From positions 310,001 to 374,000 of the forward strand of contig FOLJ01000003.1 in assembly GCA_900112325.1 (NCBI GenBank): a DNA stretch of 64,000 nucleotides. Direction: 5' to 3'. Source of the stretch: Micromonospora sediminimaris (GTDB lineage Bacteria > Actinomycetota > Actinomycetes > Mycobacteriales > Micromonosporaceae). The first letter of the stretch is position 1; each line of letters starts with the position of its first letter. Shown in pieces: positions 16,840 to 25,830 of the stretch. The position numbers were made by a program, and so were the translations under genes. Below the pieces are notes generated by a model. That model was not told the origin of the DNA, did no database searches, and saw nothing but the letters and a program-made list of their open reading frames with translations.

Positions 16840-19677
16840 GTGCTGGCACTGGTGGCGGCCCATGCGCTGACAGCGGTGATCGCCCCGAGTCTGGTGCGGC
16901 TGTGGGGGCGTAACGCCCTCTACCTGGTGGCGCTGGCACCGGGCGCGACGCTGGTCTGGGCGTTCACGCACGCCGCCGGGGTACGGGACGGTGCGCCGGT
17001 GGTCGAGACGGTGCCGTGGGTGCCGCAACTCGGGCTGGAACTCGCCTTCCGGATGGGCACGCTGTCCTGGCTGATGGTCGTCCTGGTCGGCGGGGTGGGG
17101 TCGCTGGTGCTGGCCTACAGCGCGCGTTACTTCCGCAGCGACGATCCCGGTCTCGGCCGCTTCGCCGCCGTCTTCGTCGCCTTCGCCGGGGCGATGCTCG
17201 GCCTGGTGGTCTCCGACGATCTGCTGCTGCTCTATGTGTTCTGGGAGCTGACCACCGTCTTCTCGTACCTGCTGATCGGCAGTGACCCGGCGAAACGGGC
17301 CAGCCGGCGGGCGGCCATGCAGGCGCTGTTGGTGACGACGCTGGGCGGTCTGGCGATGCTCGCCGGGTTCGTCATGCTCGGCCAGCACGCCGGCAGCTAC
17401 CGCTGGTCCGAGATCGCCGGGAACCTGCCCGACGGCGGATACCTCGCCGTGGCCGTGGTGCTGATCCTGCTCGGCGCGCTCAGCAAGTCGGCGATCTTCC
17501 CGTTCAGCTTCTGGCTGCCGGGTGCGATGGCGGCACCGACCCCGGTCAGCGCGTACCTGCATGCCGCCGCGATGGTGAAAGGCGGCGTGTTTTTGGTCGC
17601 CCTGATGGGGCCGGCGGTCGCCGACGTCACCCCGTGGCGGCCGGTGCTGCTGACCGCTGGCGTGGTCACCATGTTCCTCGGCGGGTGGGCGGCGTTGCGC
17701 CAGACCGACCTCAAGCTGCTGTTGGCGTACGGCACGGTCAGCCAGCTCGGCCTGCTGATTGTGATTCTCGGCGCCGGCACCCGCGACACCGCGTTGGCCG
17801 GAGCGGCCATGGTGCTCGCGCACGCCCTGTTCAAGGCCACCCTGTTCCTCACCGTCGGGCTCATCGACCATGTCGCCGGCACCCGGGACCTGCGCGAACT
17901 CAGTGGGTTGGGCCGGCGGGCGCCGGTGCTCGCCGGGGTGGCCGCGCTCGCGGCGGCGTCGATGGCGGGCCTGCCGCCGATGGCCGGGTTCGTCGCGAAG
18001 GAGGCCGCCGTCGAGGCGCTGCTGCACGGCAGCGGGTCCGACCTGATGGTGCTGGCCGGTGTGGTGCTCGGATCGGCGCTGACCGTCGCGTACACGCTGC
18101 GGTTCCTCTGGGGCGCCTTCGCCAGCAAGCCGGACACCGCGCCTTCCGAGGTGGCGACCGTGTCCTGGCCGTTCATCGCCCCGGCGGCGGCGCTGGCCCT
18201 CGCGGGCGCTGCGGCCGGACTGCTCGCCCCGGCAGTGGACCGGCTGCTCGCCCCGTACGCCGATCTGTATCCCCGCGCCGAGCCGGGCTACCACCTGGCA
18301 CTGTGGCACGGGCTGACCCCGGCGCTGGGGTTGTCGGTGCTGGCGGTGGCCGGCGGCGCCGGGCTGTTCCACCTCTTGCGCCGCCGCGAACGGGTGCCTG
18401 CCGCGCTGCGGCTGCCCTTCGACAGCGCCACCGTCTACGCGCGGGTCATCGGTGGCGTCGACCGGCTGGCCGTGGAGCTGACCGGTGCCACCCAGCGTGG
18501 TTCGTTGCCGTTCTACCTCGGCGTCATCCTGGTGGTGCTGGTGCTGCTGCCCGGCGGGGCGCTGCTGATCGGTGCGCCCTGGCCGCAGCGGTTCCACCTC
18601 TGGGACACCCCGTTGCAGGGGGTGGCCGCCGCCGTGGTGATCGTGGCGGCGGTGCTGGCCGCCCGCGCCCTGCGCCGCCTCACCGCGATGATCCTGGTAG
18701 GCGTGGCCGGCTACGGCACCGCGCTGCTGTTCATCCTGCACGGCGCACCCGATCTGGCGCTCACCCAGTTCCTGGTGGAGACCGTCACCATCGTCATGTT
18801 CGTGCTGGTGCTGCGTCGCCTGCCGGTGCGGTTCTCGGAGCGGCCGATCCGTTCCAGCCGGCGTGGTCGCGTCGCGATCGGCGTCGCCGTCGGTGCGGTC
18901 ACCGCCGGCATGGCGTACGTCGCCACGGGCTCGCGCCAGGCCATTCCGGTCTCGGTGGGCTTTCCCGACGAGGCGGTGTCGTACGGCGGTGGCAAGAACA
19001 TCGTCAACGTGGCCCTGGTCGACATCCGGGCCTGGGACACGATGGGTGAGATCGCCGTGCTGGTGGTGGCCGCCACCGGTGTGGCCAGCCTGATCTTCCG
19101 CCGGACTGGCGACCTGCACCGGCGGGCCGACATTCCCGGCGACGGCCGGGCCGGATACAACCGCCCACGGTGGCTGACCACCGGTGCCACCACCCGGTCC
19201 CAGTCGGTGGTCCTCCAGGTGGTGACCCGGCTGCTGTTCCACGCGATCGTGCTCTTCTCCATCTACCTGCTGTTCAGCGGCCACAACGCCCCGGGTGGCG
19301 GCTTCGCCGCCGGCCTGGTAGCCGGTCTCGCGCTGGCCGTGCGCTATCTGGCCGGCGGGCGCACCGAACTCAACGGCGCGGCACCCGTGGACGCCGGTGT
19401 GGTGCTCGGTGCCGGGCTGTTCGTCGCCGTCGGTACCGGCGTGGGCGCGATGCTGCTCGGCGGCGAGTTCCTGCAGAGCGCGGTCCTCGACTTCCACCTA
19501 CCGGTGCTGGGGCACGTCCACTTCGTCACGTCTGTCTTCTTCGACGTCGGTGTCTACCTGATCGTCGTCGGTCTGGTGCTGGACATCCTGCGCAGCCTCG
19601 GCGCGGAGATGGACCGGCAGAGCGAGACCGAGACCGAGAGCGAAACCGCCGAGAGCCGGGAAAAGGAGCTGGTGTGA
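16840..19677 (+). CDS. mrpA: Mrp Na+/H+ antiporter subunit A fused to subunit B
   Basis: 945 residues. The N-terminal ~500 residues are the NuoL/M-like proton-translocating core, with about 14 helices and conserved Lys and Glu residues in helices (e.g. LLLYVFWELTTVFSYLL). Then comes a DUF4040/MbhE-like section (residues ~600-750) and a C-terminal MnhB domain (LLFHAIVLFSIYLLFSGHNAPGGGFAAGLV). The tail is Glu-rich. It replaces separate MrpA and MrpB genes, as in many actinobacteria. With MrpC-G it exchanges cytoplasmic Na+ for external H+. GTG 16840 is chosen because GGGGAGG lies about 6 bases upstream. Confidence 0.95.
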   Translation: MLALVAAHALTAVIAPSLVRLWGRNALYLVALAPGATLVWAFTHAAGVRDGAPVVETVPWVPQLGLELAFRMGTLSWLMVVLVGGVGSLVLAYSARYFRSDDPGLGRFAAVFVAFAGAMLGLVVSDDLLLLYVFWELTTVFSYLLIGSDPAKRASRRAAMQALLVTTLGGLAMLAGFVMLGQHAGSYRWSEIAGNLPDGGYLAVAVVLILLGALSKSAIFPFSFWLPGAMAAPTPVSAYLHAAAMVKGGVFLVALMGPAVADVTPWRPVLLTAGVVTMFLGGWAALRQTDLKLLLAYGTVSQLGLLIVILGAGTRDTALAGAAMVLAHALFKATLFLTVGLIDHVAGTRDLRELSGLGRRAPVLAGVAALAAASMAGLPPMAGFVAKEAAVEALLHGSGSDLMVLAGVVLGSALTVAYTLRFLWGAFASKPDTAPSEVATVSWPFIAPAAALALAGAAAGLLAPAVDRLLAPYADLYPRAEPGYHLALWHGLTPALGLSVLAVAGGAGLFHLLRRRERVPAALRLPFDSATVYARVIGGVDRLAVELTGATQRGSLPFYLGVILVVLVLLPGGALLIGAPWPQRFHLWDTPLQGVAAAVVIVAAVLAARALRRLTAMILVGVAGYGTALLFILHGAPDLALTQFLVETVTIVMFVLVLRRLPVRFSERPIRSSRRGRVAIGVAVGAVTAGMAYVATGSRQAIPVSVGFPDEAVSYGGGKNIVNVALVDIRAWDTMGEIAVLVVAATGVASLIFRRTGDLHRRADIPGDGRAGYNRPRWLTTGATTRSQSVVLQVVTRLLFHAIVLFSIYLLFSGHNAPGGGFAAGLVAGLALAVRYLAGGRTELNGAAPVDAGVVLGAGLFVAVGTGVGAMLLGGEFLQSAVLDFHLPVLGHVHFVTSVFFDVGVYLIVVGLVLDILRSLGAEMDRQSETETESETAESREKELV

Positions 19678-20147
19678 GCGCCAACCTCACCTACGTGATC
19701 GTGGTCGGAGTGCTCGTCGCCGCCGGAGTGACGCTGCTGCTGGAACGCAGCCTCACCCGGGTGCTGATGGGTGTCATCCTGCTCGGCAACGGCGCCAACC
19801 TGCTGCTGCTGACCGGCGGACGGGCCGGTGGAGCGCCGATCGTCGGCACCACCGATCCGGAGCAGATGAGTGATCCGCTGCCTCAGGCGATGATTCTCAC
19901 CGCCATCGTCATCACCCTCGGCATGACGGCGTTCCTGCTCGCCCTGGCGTACCGCAGCTGGCACCTCAACGGGCACGACGAAGTGCAGGACGATGTCGAG
20001 GACCGCCGAATCATGGATCTCGCGATCCGCGACGAGGGTCCGGGCACCGCCGACATCGAGGTCGGCACCGGTGACGGTGACGACGACGGGCCGGCCGGCG
20101 GTGCCCGTCCGGGCGTCGACGTGGTGGAAGCAGGTCGGGCCGGATGA
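19674..20147 (+). CDS. mrpC: Mrp Na+/H+ antiporter subunit C
   Basis: 157 residues, NuoK-like: three helices (YVIVVGVLVAAGVTLLLER, VLMGVILLGNGANLLLL, AMILTAIVITLGMTAFLLAL) with the conserved DPLPQAMILTAIVI stretch. The C-terminal ~45 residues are acidic and cytoplasmic, longer than in Bacillus MrpC (~113 residues). It overlaps mrpA by 4 bases (GTGA), with AAAAGGAG inside the upstream gene. Confidence 0.94.
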   Translation: MSANLTYVIVVGVLVAAGVTLLLERSLTRVLMGVILLGNGANLLLLTGGRAGGAPIVGTTDPEQMSDPLPQAMILTAIVITLGMTAFLLALAYRSWHLNGHDEVQDDVEDRRIMDLAIRDEGPGTADIEVGTGDGDDDGPAGGARPGVDVVEAGRAG

Positions 20148-21712
20148 CGTACCTCGTACCGCTGCCGGTGGTGATGCCACTGCTCGGCGCGGCGCTGACG
20201 CTGCTGCTGCTCGGCCGTCCGCACGCCCAGCGGTGGGTGAGCCTCACCGTGCTCGCCGCCACCGTGGCGGTGTCGGCGGCACTGCTGGTGCAGTCCAGCC
20301 TGCACGGACCGCTGGTGGTGGAGGTCGGCGGCTGGGTCGCCCCGTTGGGCATCGTGCTGGTCGCCGACCAGTTGGCCGCGCTGATGCTGGTGGTCTCGGC
20401 CGCGGTGACGCTATGCGTGCTGGTCTACTCGATCGGGCAGGGCATGGCCGACGGCCACGAGGAGACCCCGCTGTCGGTCTACCACCCGACCTACCTGGTG
20501 CTGACCGCCGGCGTCTGCAACGCGTTCCTCTCCGGTGACCTGTTCAACCTCTACGTCGGTTTCGAGATCCTGCTGGTCGCCAGCTACGTGCTGCTGACCC
20601 TGGGCAGCACGGAGAACCGGATCCGTGCCGGCACCACCTACGTGGTGGTGAGCCTGCTCTCCTCAGTGATCTTCCTGATCGCGATCGGCCTGGTCTACGC
20701 CTCGACCGGCACGCTCAACCTCGCCCAACTCGTCGACCGGTTGGACACCCTGCCGGACGACCTGCGCCTGCTGTTGCAGGGCATGCTGCTGCTGGCCTTC
20801 GGCATCAAGGCGGCGGTCTTCCCGCTGTCGGCCTGGCTGCCGGACAGCTACCCGACGGCGCCGGCCCCGGTCACCGCGGTCTTCGCCGGCCTGCTCACCA
20901 AGGTCGGCGTGTACGCGATCATCCGTACCGAGACGCTGCTGTTCCCCGGCGGGCGCACCGCCACGCTGCTGCTGGTGACGGCGGTGCTGACCATGGTGGT
21001 CGGCATCCTCGGCGCGGTCGCCCAGTCGGACATCAAGCGGTTGCTGTCGTTCACGCTGATCAGCCACATCGGCTACATGCTGTTCGGGGTGGGCCTCACC
21101 TCGTCGCTCGGGCTGTCCGCGGCGATCTTCTACGTGGTGCACCACATCACCATCCAGACCACCCTGTTCCTCGCCGCCGGTCTGGTCGAACGCCGGGGCG
21201 GCAGCACCGCGCTGGACCGTCTCGGTGGCCTGGCCCGGCTGTCACCCGTGCTCGCCGTGCTGTTCTTCGTGCCCGCGCTGAACCTCGCCGGCATCCCGCC
21301 GTTCTCCGGGTTCCTCGGCAAGCTCGGCCTGATCCAGGCGGGCGTCGACGACGGGGGCGTGCTGGCCTGGATCCTGGTGGCCGGCGGGCTGGTCACCAGC
21401 CTGCTCACCCTCTACGCCATCGCCCGGGTGTGGAATCTGGCCTTCTGGCGGACGCCGCACGTGGACATGCCGGCCGCCGACGACGCCGAGCAGGCGGCCC
21501 GTACCGAGGGCGCGGTGGAGCCGGACCGTGGCGGGCAGTCAGGCGCTGTGCTGCCCAAGCTGATGATCGCGCCGACGCTCGCGCTGGTGGTGCTCGGCCT
21601 CGCGTTGACCGTGGTCGCCGGCCCGTTGTTCGACCTCAGCACCGACGCCGCCGACGACCTGCTGCGCCGGACGCCGTACGTCGATGCCGTCTTCCCGGGA
21701 GGTGCGCCGTGA
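20144..21712 (+). CDS. mrpD: Mrp Na+/H+ antiporter subunit D
   Basis: 522 residues, NuoN/M-like with about 14 transmembrane helices. Conserved pump motifs are seen: LFNLYVGFEILLVASY (helix Glu), LLAFGIKAAVFPLSAWLPDSYPTAP (lysine helix) and QSDIKRLLSFTLISHIGYMLFG. A partner of MrpA in ion translocation. It overlaps mrpC by ATGA and is followed by mrpE with a GTGA overlap. Confidence 0.96.
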   Translation: MTYLVPLPVVMPLLGAALTLLLLGRPHAQRWVSLTVLAATVAVSAALLVQSSLHGPLVVEVGGWVAPLGIVLVADQLAALMLVVSAAVTLCVLVYSIGQGMADGHEETPLSVYHPTYLVLTAGVCNAFLSGDLFNLYVGFEILLVASYVLLTLGSTENRIRAGTTYVVVSLLSSVIFLIAIGLVYASTGTLNLAQLVDRLDTLPDDLRLLLQGMLLLAFGIKAAVFPLSAWLPDSYPTAPAPVTAVFAGLLTKVGVYAIIRTETLLFPGGRTATLLLVTAVLTMVVGILGAVAQSDIKRLLSFTLISHIGYMLFGVGLTSSLGLSAAIFYVVHHITIQTTLFLAAGLVERRGGSTALDRLGGLARLSPVLAVLFFVPALNLAGIPPFSGFLGKLGLIQAGVDDGGVLAWILVAGGLVTSLLTLYAIARVWNLAFWRTPHVDMPAADDAEQAARTEGAVEPDRGGQSGAVLPKLMIAPTLALVVLGLALTVVAGPLFDLSTDAADDLLRRTPYVDAVFPGGAP

Positions 21713-22323
21713 GTTCCGACCCGATGACCCCGGCGGAGCCGAACGAGCCGCTACGCCCCGCGCTGAGCCGCACGGCCCGGCGGCGCAACCAGGTCATCGC
21801 GGTGACCGCGCTGGTCGCCGTCTGGGTGCTGCTCTGGGGCACCCTCTCCTGGGCCAACATCATCGGTGGACTGGTGGTGGCCGCCGTCCTGCTTGCCGTG
21901 TTCCCGCTGCCGCCGGTGACCTTCGCCGGCCGCATCCACCCACTGCCGATGCTCCGCTTCTGGCTGCACTTCCTGCGCGACCTCGTGGTGGCCTCGGCGC
22001 AGGTCGCCTGGTTGGCCATGCGGGTTGGCCACACCCCGCAGAGCGCGATCATCGCGGCGCGACTGCGGGTCAACACCGACCTCAACCTCACGCTCACCGC
22101 CGAGGCGTTGTCGCTACTGCCGGGCAGCCTGATCCTGGAGGCCGACCGGCGGACCGGCACGCTCTACATCCATGTACTGGGCGTGACCAGCCGGGACGAG
22201 GTCGAGCGATTCCGCCGCGGCGTGCTGGAGCTTGAGGCCCGCATCGTCGAGGCCATCGGCTCACCCGAGGAGTTGCGCCGCATCCGGGAGAATCCGGCTG
22301 ATCGGGAAGGAGTACCCGCATGA
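21709..22323 (+). CDS. mrpE: Mrp Na+/H+ antiporter subunit E
   Basis: 204 residues from GTG 21709, which overlaps the mrpD stop (GTGA) and has GGGAGG just upstream. Two or three N-terminal helices (VIAVTALVAVWVLLWGTLSWANIIGGL) precede the MrpE signature FWLHFLRDLVVASAQVAW and a soluble domain with SLLPGSLILEAD and LYIHVLG. Part of the membrane Mrp complex. Confidence 0.94.
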   Translation: MSSDPMTPAEPNEPLRPALSRTARRRNQVIAVTALVAVWVLLWGTLSWANIIGGLVVAAVLLAVFPLPPVTFAGRIHPLPMLRFWLHFLRDLVVASAQVAWLAMRVGHTPQSAIIAARLRVNTDLNLTLTAEALSLLPGSLILEADRRTGTLYIHVLGVTSRDEVERFRRGVLELEARIVEAIGSPEELRRIRENPADREGVPA

Positions 22324-22616
22324 CCGCGGTCGCCGTGACCGTCACCGTGCTGCTCGCCGTGGCCGGCGGGCTTACCCTCACCCGGGTCATCCGCGGGCCG
22401 TCGATCCTCGACCGGGCGGTGGCCACCGATGTGCTGCTGGCCATAATCGTCGCGGCGATCGCCACGGAGGCCGCCTACAGCCGGGACGCCACCGCGCTGC
22501 CCGTGCTGGTCGTCCTCGCCGTGCTCGGATTCGTCGGCTCGGTCAGCGTCGCCCGGTTCGCCGCCCGACGTGACGACAACGCCACGTCCACCACCTCGGA
22601 CGGGAGCCAGCCGTGA
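22320..22616 (+). CDS. mrpF: Mrp Na+/H+ antiporter subunit F
   Basis: 98 residues with three helices. The family pattern TRVIRGPSILDRAVATDVLLAI (an R-G-P..-D-R....D segment) is conserved. It overlaps mrpE by ATGA and runs into mrpG with a GTGA overlap. Confidence 0.94.
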   Translation: MTAVAVTVTVLLAVAGGLTLTRVIRGPSILDRAVATDVLLAIIVAAIATEAAYSRDATALPVLVVLAVLGFVGSVSVARFAARRDDNATSTTSDGSQP

Positions 22617-22990
22617 ACCTGGACGTGGTGTTCGACGTCGTGGCCTCGATCTGTCTGGTCGCCGGAGCGTTGCTCAGCCTGGCCGCCGGGGTGGCCCTGG
22701 TGCGCTTCCCCGACCTGCTCACCCGGATGCACGCGGCGGCCAAACCGCAGGTGCTCGGTCTGTTGCTGGTGCTTGTCGGGTGCGCTCTGCGACTGCGTAC
22801 CGGGGTGGACATCACCACGCTGGTGCTGGTCGGTGCCTTCTCCCTTGCCACGGCCCCGGTTGCCGCCCACATGGTCGGCCGGGTCGCGTACCCGCACGAG
22901 GACATCCGCACCGACCTGCTGGTCACCGACGAACTCGCCGCCCACCTGGACCGTGTCGCCGACGAGCGGGAGCACTCCGCGCCGGCCTGA
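22613..22990 (+). CDS. mrpG: Mrp Na+/H+ antiporter subunit G
   Basis: 125 residues, GTG start. Three helices with the MrpG signature RFPDLLTRMHAAAKPQVLGLLL. The last gene of the seven-gene operon, completing an A/B-C-D-E-F-G set with no missing subunit. The C-terminal ~35 residues are soluble and acidic. Confidence 0.94.
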   Translation: MNLDVVFDVVASICLVAGALLSLAAGVALVRFPDLLTRMHAAAKPQVLGLLLVLVGCALRLRTGVDITTLVLVGAFSLATAPVAAHMVGRVAYPHEDIRTDLLVTDELAAHLDRVADEREHSAPA

Positions 22991-23103
22991 CCGGGCCCTC
23001 GACAGCTGGCAGCCCCGGTTCAATATCCATTGCGGGCGGCGCGGATCATGCCTAGCCTTTCCCGCATCAGGTCGATCACGACGGAAGCCGGAAGGAGTAT
23101 GCC

Positions 23104-23199
23104 GTGCGAGAACTGAACCGCAGCCAGGTCGGTCGTTGTTTGTGGTGCCCCGCCGTCGCGCTCGCCGGCAGACCCGCCCTCCCGACGACCAGCAGGTAG
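23104..23199 (+). CDS. Possible 31-residue peptide
   Basis: GTG 23104 lies 6 bases after GGAAGGAG, one of the better ribosome sites in the window, and a TAGCCT hexamer lies about 45 bp upstream. The frame encodes 31 residues, including a CLWC pair. No family recognised. It may be a leader peptide for the downstream rtcB, an independent small protein or a relic. Confidence 0.35.
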   Translation: MRELNRSQVGRCLWCPAVALAGRPALPTTSR

Positions 23200-23336
23200 T
23201 CCCGGCGCTCGGCGCGCCGCCGCAGGGCAGACCCTGACGGCTCGGATTCGCCGACGATCCCGCGACCACCCCAACCGACCCCGGGTTGCCCCGGCATCTC
23301 TCACATCAACCCGCCACCCGCCCCCGCGCGGCCGTG

Positions 23337-23404
23337 GATCATGCAGTCGTGGTCTCTCCAAATCGGGGCAAAAGCTGCATTCCACCGACCGCAGGCGCAT
23401 GATC
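23337..23404. repeat. Intergenic palindrome (E4) before rtcB
   Basis: Perfect 8-base ends GATCATGC (23337-23344) and GCATGATC (23397-23404) with weak internal pairing. It has the same terminal motif as the element at 36980-37047. Confidence 0.6.
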
Positions 23405-23439
23405 GGCGGGCTTCGCCTCAGAACCAGGAGAACACCACC

Positions 23440-24639
23440 ATGGGCTTCAGCCTGCTCGCGGGAACGCGGGCGCCGGTGCGGGTGTGGACCGACCCGTACG
23501 CCATCGAGCCGCAGGCCGCGCGGCAGCTGCGCAACATCGGCGCGCTGCCGTGGGTGCAGGGCGTCGCGGTCATGCCCGACGTGCACTTCGGCAAGGGCGC
23601 CACGGTCGGCTCGGTCATCGCGATGCGGCAGGCGGTGTCACCGGCGGCCGTCGGAGTCGACATCGGCTGCGGCATGTCGGCGGTGCGTACCTCGCTGACC
23701 GCCGACGACCTGCCCGACGACCTCGCCGGGCTGCGCCGGGCCGTGGAGGCCGCCATTCCGGTCGGCTTCGCGCAGCGGGACGAGCCGGTGAACCCGCGCC
23801 GGGTACGGGGGCTGGAACAGCGCGGTTGGGACGACTTCTGGCGGCGCTTCACCGACCTGGACCGGCGGGTGGCGCAACTGGAGTCACGGGCCCGTCGGCA
23901 GCTCGGCACCCTCGGTGGCGGCAACCACTTCATCGAGGTCTGCCTGGAACAGGGTGGTGCCGACGCCGGGCGGGTCTGGCTGATGCTGCACTCCGGGTCC
24001 CGCAACATCGGCAAGGAACTGGCCGAGCGCCACATCGCGGTGGCCCGCCGGCTGCCGCACAACGCCGACCTGCCCGACCGGGATCTGGCGGTGTTCCTCG
24101 CCGGCACGCCGGAGATGGACGCCTACCGCCGGGACCTGTGGTGGGCGCAGGAGTACGCGCGGCGCAACCGCGCCGTCATGCTCGCCGTCCTGATGAACCT
24201 GATGCGGGACCGGTTCCCGCAGATCACGTACGACGAGCCGATCAGCTGCCACCACAACTACGTGGCGGAGGAGACCTACGAGGGGGTGGACGTGTTGGTG
24301 ACGCGCAAGGGTGCCATCCGGGCCGGCCTCGGTGACCTGGGCATCATCCCCGGTTCCATGGGCACCGGCTCGTACATCGTCCGTGGCTCAGGTAACGACT
24401 GGAGCTACCGCTCGGCCTCGCACGGGGCGGGCCGGCGGATGTCCCGGGCCCAGGCGAAGCGGACGTACAGCACCGCAGACCTGGCGACGCAGACGTCGGG
24501 AGTGGAGTGCCGCAAGGACGCCGGGGTGGTGGACGAGATCCCCGGCGCGTACAAGGACATCAACGAGGTGATGGCGCAGCAGGAGGACCTGGTCGAGGTG
24601 GTCGCTCACCTCAAGCAGGTGATCTGCGTGAAGGGCTGA
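23440..24639 (+). CDS. rtcB: RtcB family RNA ligase
   Basis: 399 residues. All RtcB landmarks are present: metal-binding DIGCGM (D74, C77), GGGNHFIEV, LMLHSGSRNIG, CHHNY, and SASHGAGRRMSR with the predicted guanylylated histidine H328. RtcB joins 2',3'-cyclic-phosphate or 3'-phosphate RNA ends to 5'-OH ends using GTP and Mn2+, in RNA repair. At 399 residues it is of the shorter bacterial class (E. coli ~408). No archease or RtcA/RtcR gene is near. ATG 23440 follows CAGGAG by 9 bases. It overlaps the convergent downstream gene by 29 bp. Confidence 0.93.
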   Translation: MGFSLLAGTRAPVRVWTDPYAIEPQAARQLRNIGALPWVQGVAVMPDVHFGKGATVGSVIAMRQAVSPAAVGVDIGCGMSAVRTSLTADDLPDDLAGLRRAVEAAIPVGFAQRDEPVNPRRVRGLEQRGWDDFWRRFTDLDRRVAQLESRARRQLGTLGGGNHFIEVCLEQGGADAGRVWLMLHSGSRNIGKELAERHIAVARRLPHNADLPDRDLAVFLAGTPEMDAYRRDLWWAQEYARRNRAVMLAVLMNLMRDRFPQITYDEPISCHHNYVAEETYEGVDVLVTRKGAIRAGLGDLGIIPGSMGTGSYIVRGSGNDWSYRSASHGAGRRMSRAQAKRTYSTADLATQTSGVECRKDAGVVDEIPGAYKDINEVMAQQEDLVEVVAHLKQVICVKG

Positions 24640-25666
24640 GGTGCGGTCGGCGCCCGTCGGGGGGCGGGCGCCGGCCGTACCCGTCGTCTGCCGCTGAGAT
24701 CTCCGCGTGCCAGTCCGGAGCCTGCGCTTCGGCGAGCCGGTGCCAGTTCGCCGGGCCGCCCCGCAGGGGCCAGGCGCGGCTGGTGCCGTAACCGGTTCCG
24801 ACCCTGCTCAGCTTGCGGGCGAGACGGCGGTGCACGGCGGCGAGGGCGTCCGCCGCTCCGGGCGTACCGGCGGCCACCTGGAGTCGTACGGCCTCGGTGG
24901 TCGTCGAGTAGCGGCGTACGGCGGTGTCCGTGTCACCGTCGACCTGGTGCTGGCTTACCGAGGAGAGCCGGAGCAGCGGTGGCTGTCCGTCCTCGGCGAG
25001 CGCGGCGACGAGCCGATCGTGACCGTCCAGCACGACGTGGCAGTCGAGGCCGCTGATCCACCACAGCAGGACCGGTGGGAGGACACCCTCCCGGAACTGC
25101 CTCCGATACGCCTTGACCCGCGCGGAGCCGGGGCCCGCCAGCGGGCGGAGCGGCAGGATCTGCCGGTGCCGGTCCCCGCCGAACCAGTCGATCCAGCCCC
25201 GGTCATGCGGCAGCGGAACAGGGGTCGGTCGCTGTGTCGCGCCGGCGTCCGGGTACCCGTCGTCGCCGCTGATGACCCAGCGGCCGGCATGCAGCGGGCC
25301 TGCGCCGGTCCCGGTCAGCGCGGTAGCGAAGTGATGAGCCCACCGAGCCAGCCAGGCGCCGCCGCTGTCGGCGCCGACGGCCGCCGCCCGGGCCGCGCTC
25401 ATCGGCGGCACCGGCGGGCGGTGCTGGCCCGTTGACGCGTACGCGACGCCGAAGTGGTCATCAGCCACACTGGCCAGCAGCAGGATCGCGTCGCCACGCC
25501 GCAGCACGAGCAGGCCACGCCCGGCTGCCTCCACCCGCAGGGCCGGTCGGTCTGGCTGCCCGACGTCGAGAACCAACGCCTGCCACGCCCCCGCCGCGCT
25601 CGAGGCGGGAAGATTCGTTCTGCGCACCACGGACGTCGTCTCGGCCACGGACCCATCATCGGTCAC
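24611..25666 (-). CDS. Uncharacterised protein with ParB-like DGH-R-L motif
   Basis: 351 residues from GTG 25666 (GTG 25648 is also possible). No signal peptide or membrane segment. A central stretch, VKAYRRQFREGVLPPVLLWWISGLDCHVVLDGHDRLVAA, resembles the ParB/sulfiredoxin fold, in which a VLDGHHRLEAA motif is typical. The C-terminal third is helical and Arg-rich and ends in a Pro/Arg-rich tail. Function unknown. It is transcribed towards rtcB and the 3' ends overlap by 29 bp. Confidence 0.7.
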   Translation of the reverse strand: MTDDGSVAETTSVVRRTNLPASSAAGAWQALVLDVGQPDRPALRVEAAGRGLLVLRRGDAILLLASVADDHFGVAYASTGQHRPPVPPMSAARAAAVGADSGGAWLARWAHHFATALTGTGAGPLHAGRWVISGDDGYPDAGATQRPTPVPLPHDRGWIDWFGGDRHRQILPLRPLAGPGSARVKAYRRQFREGVLPPVLLWWISGLDCHVVLDGHDRLVAALAEDGQPPLLRLSSVSQHQVDGDTDTAVRRYSTTTEAVRLQVAAGTPGAADALAAVHRRLARKLSRVGTGYGTSRAWPLRGGPANWHRLAEAQAPDWHAEISAADDGYGRRPPPDGRRPHLSPSRRSPA

Positions 25667-25830
25667 CCCGGGAAGCCGTCGTCCACTGATTTCGCCGGGC
25701 GGTGGCACCGGCGTCGACCACGGCGAACGACGTCGAAAACGGTTTGACAGCGCCCATATTCTGATCCTCCGTACCTTCGGCGGACCGTGAGTGCGAGGGG
25801 GCCCTGCCCTCTCGACACTCAGGAGTCGCA

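Larger units (their letters stand above)
22991..23439. other. 449-bp intergenic region before rtcB
   Basis: Holds a TAGCCT hexamer at 23053-23058 (candidate -10), a short frame with a good ribosome site (23104-23199) and hairpin element E4 (23337-23404). The rest has no credible coding frame. Confidence 0.6.

Noticed and set aside
16792..19497. 900-codon open frame on the minus strand opposite mrpA
   Set aside because: Antisense frame created by GC-biased third positions of mrpA. Its translation is rich in His, Gln, Arg and Gly with no domain, while the plus strand encodes a clear Mrp subunit.
25744..25777. TTGACA at 25744 as promoter of the MFS gene
   Set aside because: No TAnnnT hexamer occurs at 16-19 bp spacing, so I could not support a promoter here.
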